Below the pieces are notes generated by a model that was not told the DNA's origin, did no database searches, and was given only the letters and a program-made list of their open reading frames with translations. Source: JADHLJ01 sp038118725 (GTDB lineage: Bacteria; Pseudomonadota; Alphaproteobacteria; Thalassobaculales; Thalassobaculaceae). Taken from it: 24,721 nt of DNA. The DNA is taken from contig JAYOIK010000074.1 of the NCBI GenBank assembly GCA_038118725.1, positions 1-24,721 of the forward strand, read 5' to 3'. The position numbers and the translations under genes were made by a program. Positions within the stretch are counted from its first letter, which is position 1; each line of letters starts with the position of its first letter. This document shows positions 7,853 through 14,989 of this stretch, in pieces.

Positions 7853-8806
7853 ATGGCCATGGATCCCAAGGTTCTCGAGAAAATGAGCCGCCCTCGTTAC
7901 ACCGGCGTTCCAACCTTCATGCGCGCGCCGTACACCGAAAGCCTCGATGGACTCGACATCGCCATGATCGGCGTTCCCTATGATGGCGGCGTGACCAATC
8001 GTCCGGGCTCGCGCCATGGGCCGCGCGAGGTTCGTAACCAATCCTCGTTGATGCGTCTGACCAATCAGGCGACCAAGGTCGAACCCTACAAGCTTTGCAC
8101 CGTCGCGGATGTCGGCGATGCCTATGTCGAAAAGCCCTATCATCTCGAAAACGCCCATGACGAAATTCAAAAAGCGTTCGAGCCGATCAAGGCCGCCGGG
8201 GTGATCCCCTTGGCGGTGGGCGGCGATCACTCGATTTCCCTGCCGATTTTAAGGGTCTTGGGACGGGAAGCGCCGGTGGGGATGGTGCATATCGATGCCC
8301 ATTGTGACACCGGCGATGGCCATCTCGGATCACGCTTTCACCACGGTGCGCCGTTTTCCCGGGCGGTGGAAGAAGGCGTGCTTGATCCCAAGCGAACGAT
8401 CCAGATCGGTATTCGCGGGAGCTTGAACGACCCCGACCAGTGGTCGTTCAGCTATGACAGCGGCATGCGGGTCATTCAGATGCACGAGGCGCACGCCATG
8501 GGCATCGAGGCGGTGCTCGCCGAAACCCGCCGGGTCGTGGGGGACGGTCCGACCTATCTTTCCTTTGATATCGACGCGTTGGACCCGGCGTTCGCGCCGG
8601 GCACCGGAACGCCGGAGATCGGCGGTTTCAGCTCGCTTGAGGGTCAGCTTTTGGTGCGTGGTTTATCCGGATTGAACTTGATCGGTGCGGATGTGGTCGA
8701 GGTCGCCCCGCCGTTCGATCCCTCGGGGCTAACGGCGATGGCGGGGGCGACGATCATGTTCGAAATCCTTTGTGTGCTTAGCGAAGCAGTGGCCGCGCGA
8801 CGCTAG
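7853..8806 (+). CDS. Agmatinase/guanidinobutyrase-family ureohydrolase
   Basis: This 317-residue binuclear Mn2+ hydrolase releases urea from a guanidino compound. Metal ligands are complete: H126 (GGDHSIS), D148/H150/D152 (HIDAHCD), and D239/D241 (SFDIDALDP), followed by the GTGTPEIGG signature. The N-terminal part (PRYTGVPTFMRAPY) and the VEVAPPFD segment resemble guanidinobutyrase and guanidinopropionase more than E. coli agmatinase, so 4-guanidinobutyrate, 3-guanidinopropionate or agmatine are all possible. A GGGAGG ribosome site lies before the ATG. It appears monocistronic; no transporter or aminotransferase adjoins it to settle the substrate. Confidence 0.9.
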   Translation: MAMDPKVLEKMSRPRYTGVPTFMRAPYTESLDGLDIAMIGVPYDGGVTNRPGSRHGPREVRNQSSLMRLTNQATKVEPYKLCTVADVGDAYVEKPYHLENAHDEIQKAFEPIKAAGVIPLAVGGDHSISLPILRVLGREAPVGMVHIDAHCDTGDGHLGSRFHHGAPFSRAVEEGVLDPKRTIQIGIRGSLNDPDQWSFSYDSGMRVIQMHEAHAMGIEAVLAETRRVVGDGPTYLSFDIDALDPAFAPGTGTPEIGGFSSLEGQLLVRGLSGLNLIGADVVEVAPPFDPSGLTAMAGATIMFEILCVLSEAVAARR

Positions 8807-9079
8807 TTCGGGGCTGGAAGCGGCGGCGCGCGCAGGTGTTTTTCGCGGGGCGGGCGGAGAGTGAATGCTTGAGGTTTTCGTTAATTCGAGCGTGAAGCTG
8901 CTTCGACATTCAAGCGGAGGTGCCTGTATTTTTCAGGTTTGTTTTTAATCAGGAAATAAAAAATGGGGTTTGTTCTTCGCCGCCCGAATTGAATTTTGGG
9001 TTCCTTTTTTCGTGGGCGTGGCGAAAAATTTTTAGATTTACATACGATGGGAGCTTTTCTCTCTGGAACGGGTCGGAAA
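8807..9079 (+). promoter_or_regulatory. AT-rich leader upstream of the interrupted gene
   Basis: No gene is visible here. The second half (about 8915-9050) is far richer in A and T than the surroundings, with several A- or T-runs, as expected for a promoter region. I could not pick a convincing -35/-10 pair. A CCTG...CAGG arm pair near 8930 followed by T-rich sequence is too weak to call a terminator. Confidence 0.3.
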
Positions 9080-10009
9080 GTGAACATCTGGCACGCCCCG
9101 TTGCTTGGGTTGGCGATTGGCTCCATGGTCATGGGCGCGGCCTTGCTGATCGCCACGCCCGGGATATCGGTTGAGACCCGATCGCCTTGCGCCGTGAACC
9201 CTGAGCCCCCGACCTCGACGGGTCCGGCGGTGGCCCGGCCGCCGCGCATGGCATCCGTTGCTCTACCGCCGCCGCCGCCGCGACCGTCGCCCGTCCAGCC
9301 GGCGGTCAAGGAAGTGTCGGCGCCCAAGGCACCTCTTGGTCCGCCACGGATAAAGCCGGACCGAGGCAGGCTCACTAAGGGAGCCGCGGCGTCTCCGGCT
9401 CGGTCGCCGGCGCCCCTCGCGCCCAAGGCCCGGACTTTGCGCGACTTGCCTAAACATTCCTCCGCGTCATCACGACCGTTGATCGCGGCTCGGGAGCGAG
9501 AGGTGGAGGGGCGTCCGTTGCTCAGAATGCTCGAGCACGGCAAGGGGCCGTCCGTCGAGATCGCCTGGCCCGAACATAGGGTCGCTCGGGCCAAGCTCTA
9601 TGAATTGCTGAGGCGATGCCATGGGCTCGAAACCGTACTGTTACGTGGTCGGGAGATTCTCATGGGAAGCGAGGACGGCAAGCACGGAAGCTTTGATACG
9701 GATCGTCATAGCGGGTTTCTGCGCGCTGTTATCGGGGCGTCGCCGCGGCGTTAGATCGAGATCCTCGCGGCGTTGAGAGCCCGGCATGGAGACGAGGGCG
9801 GTACGCCCGCTAGGTTGCTTTCGCGGTCCTTTGACGCGCGTCTTCTGGGGGGCTTTCGAGGCTTGCCGGGGTATCGCGCGGCCGAGAGGGTTACCGCGCG
9901 ATACGCGATCGTGGGGCGGCGGGTGATGGTTCTGGCGATTAACGTGGATGGTCGCGACATCGCCGGGCGCATCGAGATTGACCCGGCGAAACGGTGTGTG
10001 TCGTCATGA
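9080..10009 (+). pseudogene. Membrane-anchored proline-rich protein interrupted by an in-frame TAG
   Basis: One reading frame runs from GTG 9080 to TGA 10009 and is broken only by TAG at 9752-9754. Part one (224 residues) has an N-terminal helix (WHAPLLGLAIGSMVMGAALL), a long Pro/Ala-rich linker including a seven-proline stretch, and the start of a globular domain (PSVEIAWPEHR...). Part two (84 codons) continues in the same frame with no gap, has no good start or ribosome site, and looks like the rest of that domain (ARLLSRSFDARLLGGF). Hence one gene with a nonsense mutation or an amber read-through. ATG 9047 is an alternative start. The layout resembles periplasm-spanning proteins with a cytoplasmic anchor. 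The family is not recognised. Confidence 0.55.
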
Positions 10010-10737
10010 TCATGCTCCGCCGAATAGCAAGCGTTTCGGCGGCCTTGATCCTAGCGGTCGCGGCACATGCATGCGCGCTGACACACAACCGTGGTCCCGG
10101 TGCTATGGAGGGCCCATCGACACTCTCGCCACCAACTCGCCCGGGACACGAGCGAGGGATGCCCGGCCCGCGGGATGCGTTCCTGAGAAACCCGCCAAGC
10201 TGCGTGGTGCTGCTCCCGGCGGAAGCGACAGGCCGCGGCGCCGTCGGGGCCCATCTGGTCGAGGCGGCCGTGGAACGATTTCTCGCGGTTCGATTTGACC
10301 GCTTGGTGTCCGGCGCTCGTCGCGACCGAATGGCTCGCCACCTAGCCTTGGATCTCCGCCGTCCCAGCGATTTGCGCGTTCTGGCCAATCACGCGCGATG
10401 CGATCACGCGTTGGAGGTAAGGGTCGACGGCGGGGCGTTGGCCTACGCGGTTGTTTGGGCGGAGCGTCGGGTGACGCTGTCCCTCACCTTGCGAAGGATC
10501 GGCGGTGACGCTGAAATCCTGTGGTCGGCGAAAGCCGTCGGCGCGCGCGGAGACGTAGGCCTTCCCGTCTCGCCGCTTGGCCTCTTGAGTGCCCTGTTTC
10601 GGGCCGGTCGCGTGGCGGGGGACAAGGATCAGGCGCGGTCGCTGCTTGATGATGTTTTACGCGAAATGACGGCTGGTCTTCCGGATGTTCGAGGGCTCGC
10701 CCGCGCCGCGCCGCGCGGAGCAGCGGATCGGATCTAG
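10006..10737 (+). CDS. Exported protein of unknown function, coupled to the interrupted gene
   Basis: This 243-residue protein starts at ATG 10006, overlapping the preceding TGA as ATGA, so it is translationally coupled to the frame that lies after the in-frame TAG. The N-terminus (MLRRIASVSAALILAVAAHAC) is a signal peptide; C23 could be lipidated, but A-H-A-C is a poor lipobox. The mature part has a strand ending in CVVLLP, a basic helix (VSGARRDRMARHLALDL), then HARCDHALEVRV and VVWAERRVTLSLTLRR, and ILWSAKAVGARGDVGLP. This strand/helix order recalls CsgG/LpoB-like outer-membrane assembly factors, but that is inference only. An in-frame GTG at 9994 is the alternative start. Confidence 0.68.
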   Translation: MIMLRRIASVSAALILAVAAHACALTHNRGPGAMEGPSTLSPPTRPGHERGMPGPRDAFLRNPPSCVVLLPAEATGRGAVGAHLVEAAVERFLAVRFDRLVSGARRDRMARHLALDLRRPSDLRVLANHARCDHALEVRVDGGALAYAVVWAERRVTLSLTLRRIGGDAEILWSAKAVGARGDVGLPVSPLGLLSALFRAGRVAGDKDQARSLLDDVLREMTAGLPDVRGLARAAPRGAADRI

Positions 10738-10879
10738 CGTCTCCGGCATCCCGTCTCGCTCGCGGCGAATCTCGATGAACTCTCCCGGGATCCCGTCGAG
10801 CGCGCGAGGGTGAACAGCCGAGGCACGGCGATTGTTTCTCGTTGCCCGACGGCGGGACGGATGAAGCCGGCTCATGAAT

Positions 10880-11108
10880 TGCGGATAAGCGAATAAGTTA
10901 ATTGTTTCCATGATGTTAATGCCGGATTCGCGAGGTTCCGCAGGCCAGGCTGTGAAAAGATTGTGGATAAGTTGCGCTTTTCACATCGAAATCCTTATAT
11001 AAAAAATCTTTCTAAATTTATGGTGATTTCGCGAATTGCTTTAGATGGTGGCGCGACGAGAGTTGATTGAGCCAAGTCGATATTTTTTGGATTTCTGACT
11101 TATCCACA
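10880..11108. other. Cluster of DnaA-box-like 9-mers around an AT-rich core (origin-like)
   Basis: The 582-bp gap 10738-11319 holds no credible gene. Within it are two perfect DnaA boxes (TTATCCACA): one on the minus strand at 10962-10970 and one on the plus strand at 11100-11108. Three one-mismatch boxes accompany them: TTATCCGCA (minus, 10880-10888) and CTTTTCACA (minus 10951-10959; plus 10977-10985). All three left boxes face one way and both right boxes the other. Between them (10986-11099) is a stretch with TTATATAAAAAA and other A/T runs, suitable for unwinding. This matches a chromosomal or plasmid origin, or a DnaA-titration or regulatory site. The usual oriC neighbours (hemE, dnaA, parAB) are not in the window. 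Confidence 0.5.
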
Positions 11109-11319
11109 GGTTTGGGGAAACTACAGGCTTTCGCTAGCCCGCGAAAAAACCTAAATAATTTTGATCAGCCATTTGTTCTCCGGGCATTTCAAGGGCCCAT
11201 GTCGGGTGAAAGGGGAACGGTGGGATTTCGGCATTGAGATGGTGATGTGATTGCCGGACGCCGTATGGTGACAAGGTGATCGCGGGCCCCGCGTGGAGTG
11301 CCGCGTTGGAGATTTCATA

Positions 11320-11556
11320 ATGAGTGACGACATTGCCCTGATCGACGCGAGTGGGCTCAAATGTCCCTTGCCGGTTCTGAAGGCGCGCAAGGCGATAAAA
11401 AGCCTCGACGCGGGCGCGCGAATTCGCGTTGTGTCCACTGATCCGGCATCGCCACTGGACTTCAAGCATTTCTGCAATACCGCCGGCCATGAATTGCTGA
11501 AGATTACCGAGGACGGCGAGCGTATAGAGTTCTTGATCGCCAAGGCCGCTGAGTAG
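11320..11556 (+). CDS. TusA-family sulfur-carrier protein
   Basis: This 78-residue protein is a single TusA/SirA domain. The conserved C-P-x-P motif is present in GLKCPLPVLKARKAI, where the Cys carries a persulfide, and the later part (VSTDPASPLDFKHFC) is also typical. Such proteins relay sulfur for tRNA thiolation, molybdenum-cofactor synthesis or sulfur oxidation; which one is not shown by the neighbours. ATG 11320 follows TTGGAG by 7 bases; an in-frame start nine codons upstream lacks homology. It lies just downstream of the DnaA-box cluster and 66 bp before phnA, possibly in one transcript. Confidence 0.88.
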   Translation: MSDDIALIDASGLKCPLPVLKARKAIKSLDAGARIRVVSTDPASPLDFKHFCNTAGHELLKITEDGERIEFLIAKAAE

Positions 11557-11622
11557 CCGCGATCGGCGCGAGACCGCGCGTCGAAGCGCGAGGATTTCCC
11601 GGAGTGATCCAAGGAGGGTGCC

Positions 11623-12900
11623 ATGAGCAAGGCCGACCGAACGTTAAGCGTGAATGGTCGCGACTATCACTGGCCCGCGCGCCCGTTGGTGGTGGTCTGT
11701 ATTGACGGCTCCGAGCCGGATTACATCGAACAAGCGATGACCTCCGGCCATATGCCGTTCACGGCCGGTATGTTGGCGCGCGGCGCGGACCTTCGGGCGG
11801 AATGCGTGGTTCCGAGCTTTACCAATCCCAATAATCTTTCAATTGTCACCGGGCGTCCGCCGTCGGTTCACGGTATCTGCGGCAACTTCTTCTACGATCG
11901 CGACGCGGACGCGGAGGTCATGATGAATGAGCCGGCGCATCTTCGAGCTCCGACGATTTTCTCGGCTTTCGAGGCGGAGGGCGCTCGGATCTCCGTGATT
12001 ACGGCCAAGGATAAGCTCCGGCGTCTGCTGGGCCACGGTTTGTCGCACGGGCCGGGAGGTTCGATCTGTTTTTCCGCGGAGAAAGCGGATGAGGTCACGC
12101 TCGCCGGGAACGGGATCGAGGACGTGCTCGGGCTTACCGGATTGCCGGTGCCCTCGGTCTATAGCGCGGATCTATCCGAGTTCGTGTTCGCCGCCGGCGT
12201 CCGGCTGATGGAGCGCGAGCGGCCCGACCTGATGTATCTATCGACGACCGACTATATCCAGCACAAATTCGCTCCCGGGTCCGACGGCGCGAACGCGTTC
12301 TACACCATGATGGACGGCTATTGGGCGGCGCTGGACAAACTCGGCGCGACCCTGGTACTGACCGCCGATCACGGCATGAGCGCCAAGCATGACGCGTCCG
12401 GAGAACCGGACGTGATCTATTTGCAGGATGTGCTTGATGGGCTCATCGGTGTTAGCCGAGCCCGGGTGATCCTGCCGATTACCGATCCCTATGTCGCTCA
12501 CCACGGGGCGCTCGGCTCTTTCGCCACGGCTTATCTTCCGGAGGAAGTGGATATTGTCGGTGTCATCGGCGCGCTCGCCGAAATGGACGGCATGGCGGCG
12601 GTTCTGAGCCGAGCCGAAGCCTGCGCCCGTTTTGAACTGCCGGAGGACCGGGTCGGCGATATCATCTTGATCTCGAGCGAAAACAAGGTCCTCGGCATCT
12701 CGGCGGAACACCATGATCTCTCGGGACTCGATGTTCCGCTACGTTCGCACGGCGGGCTGAGCGAACAGATCGTGCCGCTGCTTTGCAGTGTCCCCGTCGA
12801 AGATTTCCCGCCAGGGCACCGGCTCCGCAATTTCGATGCTTTTCATCTCGGGCTGAATTTGATCCGAAAGCCCGCCTCTACGGGCGAGACGGCTGGTTGA
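11623..12900 (+). CDS. phnA: Phosphonoacetate hydrolase
   Basis: This 425-residue enzyme of the alkaline-phosphatase superfamily hydrolyses phosphonoacetate to acetate and phosphate. The residues known from Sinorhizobium PhnA all align one position lower: D28 (CIDG), nucleophile T67 (SFTNPNN), D210 and H214 (STTDYIQHK), D249-H250 (TADHGM) and H376 (RSHGG), which bind two Zn ions. K129 and K131 (TAKDK) suit phosphonate binding. The very strong AAGGAGGG ribosome site lies 6 bases before the ATG. No phnW/phnY partners or phosphonate transporter genes are present here, so it may use environmental phosphonoacetate or supplies from elsewhere in the genome. Its 3' end overlaps the convergent oxygenase by 23 bp. 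Confidence 0.93.
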   Translation: MSKADRTLSVNGRDYHWPARPLVVVCIDGSEPDYIEQAMTSGHMPFTAGMLARGADLRAECVVPSFTNPNNLSIVTGRPPSVHGICGNFFYDRDADAEVMMNEPAHLRAPTIFSAFEAEGARISVITAKDKLRRLLGHGLSHGPGGSICFSAEKADEVTLAGNGIEDVLGLTGLPVPSVYSADLSEFVFAAGVRLMERERPDLMYLSTTDYIQHKFAPGSDGANAFYTMMDGYWAALDKLGATLVLTADHGMSAKHDASGEPDVIYLQDVLDGLIGVSRARVILPITDPYVAHHGALGSFATAYLPEEVDIVGVIGALAEMDGMAAVLSRAEACARFELPEDRVGDIILISSENKVLGISAEHHDLSGLDVPLRSHGGLSEQIVPLLCSVPVEDFPPGHRLRNFDAFHLGLNLIRKPASTGETAG

Positions 12901-13753
12901 CGGCGCGCGCGGAAGCGCCGGTCCCACCGGAGCGAGGTCTCGGCACGGGGGAGGAGGGATCGGCCCGGCCATAGAACCGTAGCCGATCCTCGGCGGAGAA
13001 GACGACGTCGGGCTCCTCCATATAGGACAGAACCGCGACCAGTCGCGACATATGACCTTGGGTCGGCGTGACCCGATGCGGTGACCGGTAGCCGGCGAAA
13101 ACGTTCAATGTGCCGGCTTTGATCGGAAGATCCGTGACCTCCGGGTCCTCGTCCGATAGCAGGGCGATGACACCCCGATGGTTCGGCTCGCCTGGAGCCC
13201 TGAGATTGTGTCGGTATTGAAACATGCCGCCTTGTTCGGGACGCCGCAGAAGCAGGGTGACGGTGAATTCAGCTCGATCGAAATGCCACCCGATCCGATC
13301 TCCCTCGCGATAGCTCATGACATTCACGCCGGCCATGGGGTCCGCCATCGGATAGAGCGCCGGCTTGCCCAAGACCATCTCCAGGAAGCGCGTCAAGGGA
13401 GGCCATCGATGAACGCGTTGAATGATCATGCCCTCGAGCTGATCGGCGGTCAGTGTGTGGTTGGAACTGCGCTGTATCAAGGCAGGGGTGTTGATCGCTT
13501 CGGGGACATCGCCGGCGTTGGAGAAATAGATGTTGTGCCTCGCGGCGTGGTGATAGGCGTGCGCGTTCATTACGGGGTTGATCTCCGCGACGCTTTGTTC
13601 AAGGGCTTCGGGCCGCAGAAACCCCTCCAGGCTGAAGCTTCCGTTCGCCGCCCATTCCGCGCGGCACCGTGAAACCAGGCCGTCATGGCCGGGTGCCTGG
13701 GTCACGGGATGGCGATCAGTGTCAATGATGGCGTGCATGGATAGGTCGAGCAT
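12878..13753 (-). CDS. 2OG-Fe(II) oxygenase related to the BesD/HalD group
   Basis: This 291-residue protein has a double-stranded beta-helix oxygenase core: H157-x-D159 in GWHFDRAEFTVTLLL, GGMFQYRHNLR (175-185), distal H226 (SPHRVTP) and R237 (MSRLVAV) for 2-oxoglutarate. The surroundings of the HxD resemble the BesD/HalD amino-acid halogenases. However, those replace the Asp by Gly to make room for chloride; here Asp is present, so hydroxylation is predicted. The substrate may be a free amino acid or similar small molecule (inference). The last residues are low-complexity (RPRSGGTGASARA). An ATG five codons in (MHAII) is an alternative start. It is convergent with phnA. Confidence 0.8.
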   Translation of the reverse strand: MLDLSMHAIIDTDRHPVTQAPGHDGLVSRCRAEWAANGSFSLEGFLRPEALEQSVAEINPVMNAHAYHHAARHNIYFSNAGDVPEAINTPALIQRSSNHTLTADQLEGMIIQRVHRWPPLTRFLEMVLGKPALYPMADPMAGVNVMSYREGDRIGWHFDRAEFTVTLLLRRPEQGGMFQYRHNLRAPGEPNHRGVIALLSDEDPEVTDLPIKAGTLNVFAGYRSPHRVTPTQGHMSRLVAVLSYMEEPDVVFSAEDRLRFYGRADPSSPVPRPRSGGTGASARAVNQPSRP

Positions 13754-13827
13754 TGCATTTCTCGCGGGATGTTAGGCACGGGAAAGGCTACATCACGCGC
13801 GCCGACCGGTCTTGCGTGGAACCGACA

Positions 13828-13856
13828 TTGGCGGAGCGTGGAAATTCTCCTAAAAT
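13828..13856 (+). promoter_or_regulatory. Sigma-70-like promoter for the lipoprotein gene
   Basis: TTGGCG (13828-13833) and TAAAAT (13851-13856) are exactly 17 bases apart, and the expected transcript start would be about 20 bases before ATG 13884. The sequence around the -10 is locally AT-rich in an otherwise GC-rich region. Confidence 0.42.
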
Positions 13857-13883
13857 ATTATTCAAAGGGTGGAGGAGTGAAGC

Positions 13884-14690
13884 ATGAAAGCGGTTCTTGT
13901 TCTCGTCGGTGTCCTTGCCATCGCCGGATGCGCCATGGACGGCAAGCGGGCCGGAACGCATCAACCGGCGCCCCAGCCAACACTAACCCTGGATGATATC
14001 GCGTTCAGCGTGGCCCATGCCGGCGCGGGCCCGGTCAACCCCGCGAATGTCTACGACAGACTGTTCCCGATAAATGACGGCAATAGCGAGCTGGTTTGGC
14101 GAGACCCGGCCAAGAAGCAAGTTTTGAAAGTCATCTCGGTGATGTCGCTGAAGGCTTACAACAACTATTACAAAGGGCAAAAGTCCACGACGTCGGTGAT
14201 CGCCAGCCCGCCTTGGGTCACCGCGGCGCCGCAATTGAAACGGTTTTGCCGGGCCACCGGGCTCAAGGGGCCAGCGGTGATCAATCGTATCAAGGAGTGG
14301 CTCGGACTGGATCCCCGCAGATCCTATGAGATGGCTGTCGAGCTATGGGTCGACCGTGACGACTTGCTGCGTCCTTGCCCGGACCCGGAGATCAACGACA
14401 CCAAATGCAACATCGCGTTCGAGATGCGAAACGGTCTTCCCGTGAACCCGTTGGTCAACGGCTTCCCGGTTACCACCAAGGACGGTCATATCCCGAGCTA
14501 TCTCGCGTTCTTCGAGAGTATCTACAAACAGCAATACGCCCCGGGCGGCGACCCCTGGACGCGGCTGGGCTACACCTATGACTGGAACCCGGCGACGCCC
14601 ATCCAGGGCGCCAGCGAGTATATCTTGCCGCCTGGAAAAACCGCGGAGATCGGCGCGGCGTTTCCCTTGGATCAATATTGCGCCGGATAA
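13884..14690 (+). CDS. Lipoprotein of unknown function
   Basis: This 268-residue protein has a textbook lipoprotein signal: MKAVLVLVGV then lipobox LAIAGC with the lipidated Cys at 16. Residue 17 is Ala, so outer-membrane sorting is expected. The mature part has a Pro/Thr-rich spacer and then a globular domain with four more cysteines (RFCRATG, RPCPDPE, TKCNIAF, DQYCAG), enough for two periplasmic disulfides. Aromatic-rich segments (AYNNYYKGQ, YTYDWNPATP) are visible. GGAGGAG lies before the ATG. I do not recognise the family. The gene appears to stand alone, followed by the toxin-antitoxin unit. Confidence 0.85.
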   Translation: MKAVLVLVGVLAIAGCAMDGKRAGTHQPAPQPTLTLDDIAFSVAHAGAGPVNPANVYDRLFPINDGNSELVWRDPAKKQVLKVISVMSLKAYNNYYKGQKSTTSVIASPPWVTAAPQLKRFCRATGLKGPAVINRIKEWLGLDPRRSYEMAVELWVDRDDLLRPCPDPEINDTKCNIAFEMRNGLPVNPLVNGFPVTTKDGHIPSYLAFFESIYKQQYAPGGDPWTRLGYTYDWNPATPIQGASEYILPPGKTAEIGAAFPLDQYCAG

Positions 14691-14721
14691 GGTTCGTTTG
14701 CGCGTCCTCCCCCCTATCTTA

Positions 14722-14741
14722 TCTAGCTAAGTCTAGCTAAG
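14722..14741. promoter_or_regulatory. Perfect tandem 10-bp repeat, likely toxin-antitoxin operator
   Basis: TCTAGCTAAG occurs twice head to tail (14722-14731 and 14732-14741). The first copy is also part of an imperfect palindrome CTTATCTAGCTAAG. The 10-bp period is about one helical turn, so dimers would bind on the same face. It ends 20 bases before the antitoxin ATG and overlaps the expected promoter (TAAGAT at 14738-14743 may be the -10). Autorepression by Phd/YefM antitoxin with toxin as co-repressor is known for the family. Confidence 0.55.
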
Positions 14742-14761
14742 ATGGATTTGGGAGACCGAAC

Positions 14762-14989
14762 ATGACGCAAGTCAACATGCACGAAGCCAAGAGCCAACTT
14801 TCGCGCCTTGTCGAAAAGGCTCTCGACGGCGAGGAAGTGGTGATAGCCCGCGCGGGGAAACCCTTGGTCCGCATCGTGCCGTTGGATGCGAAACCAACGC
14901 GGAGACTTGGCGGATTCGTCAAGGGAAAGCTGACCAATGATTTTTTCGACCCGCTTCCGGAGGAAGAGCTTAAGCGATGGGGTGTTTGA
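14762..14989 (+). CDS. Phd/YefM-family antitoxin
   Basis: This 75-residue protein has the Phd/YefM DNA-binding N-terminus: VNMHEAKSQLSRLVEKALDGEEVVIARAGKPLVRIVPL is the diagnostic pattern (residues 4-41). The C-terminal part (GFVKGKLTNDFFDPLPEEELKRW, residues 51-73) is the flexible segment that would wrap round the PIN toxin. GGGAG lies about 9 bases before the ATG. It is directly followed by the toxin gene and preceded by the tandem-repeat operator. Confidence 0.9.
   Translation: MTQVNMHEAKSQLSRLVEKALDGEEVVIARAGKPLVRIVPLDAKPTRRLGGFVKGKLTNDFFDPLPEEELKRWGV

Noticed and set aside
7769..8230. N-terminal extension of the GNAT protein into the ureohydrolase gene
   Set aside because: The extension lies antisense to a clear coding gene and has no GNAT homology; the ATG at 7768 has its own ribosome site.
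9267..9300. CCG-repeat microsatellite
   Set aside because: It encodes the poly-proline part of the linker in the sense frame; too short and impure to call a repeat locus.
9752..9754. Genetic-code recoding (for example pyrrolysine) at TAG
   Set aside because: TAG ends several intact genes here (ureohydrolase, UxaA), and no recoding machinery or context is visible. A mutation or error is simpler.
10657..10911. Small minus-strand reading frame overlapping the 3' end of the exported protein gene
   Set aside because: Arg-rich shadow-like composition, no ribosome site, and it overlaps a better supported gene and the origin-like region.
12878..13753. Amino-acid halogenase (BesD/HalD) call
   Set aside because: Those halogenases have Gly where this protein has Asp159, so chloride could not bind the iron in the same way. 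Kept as a hydroxylase-type oxygenase.
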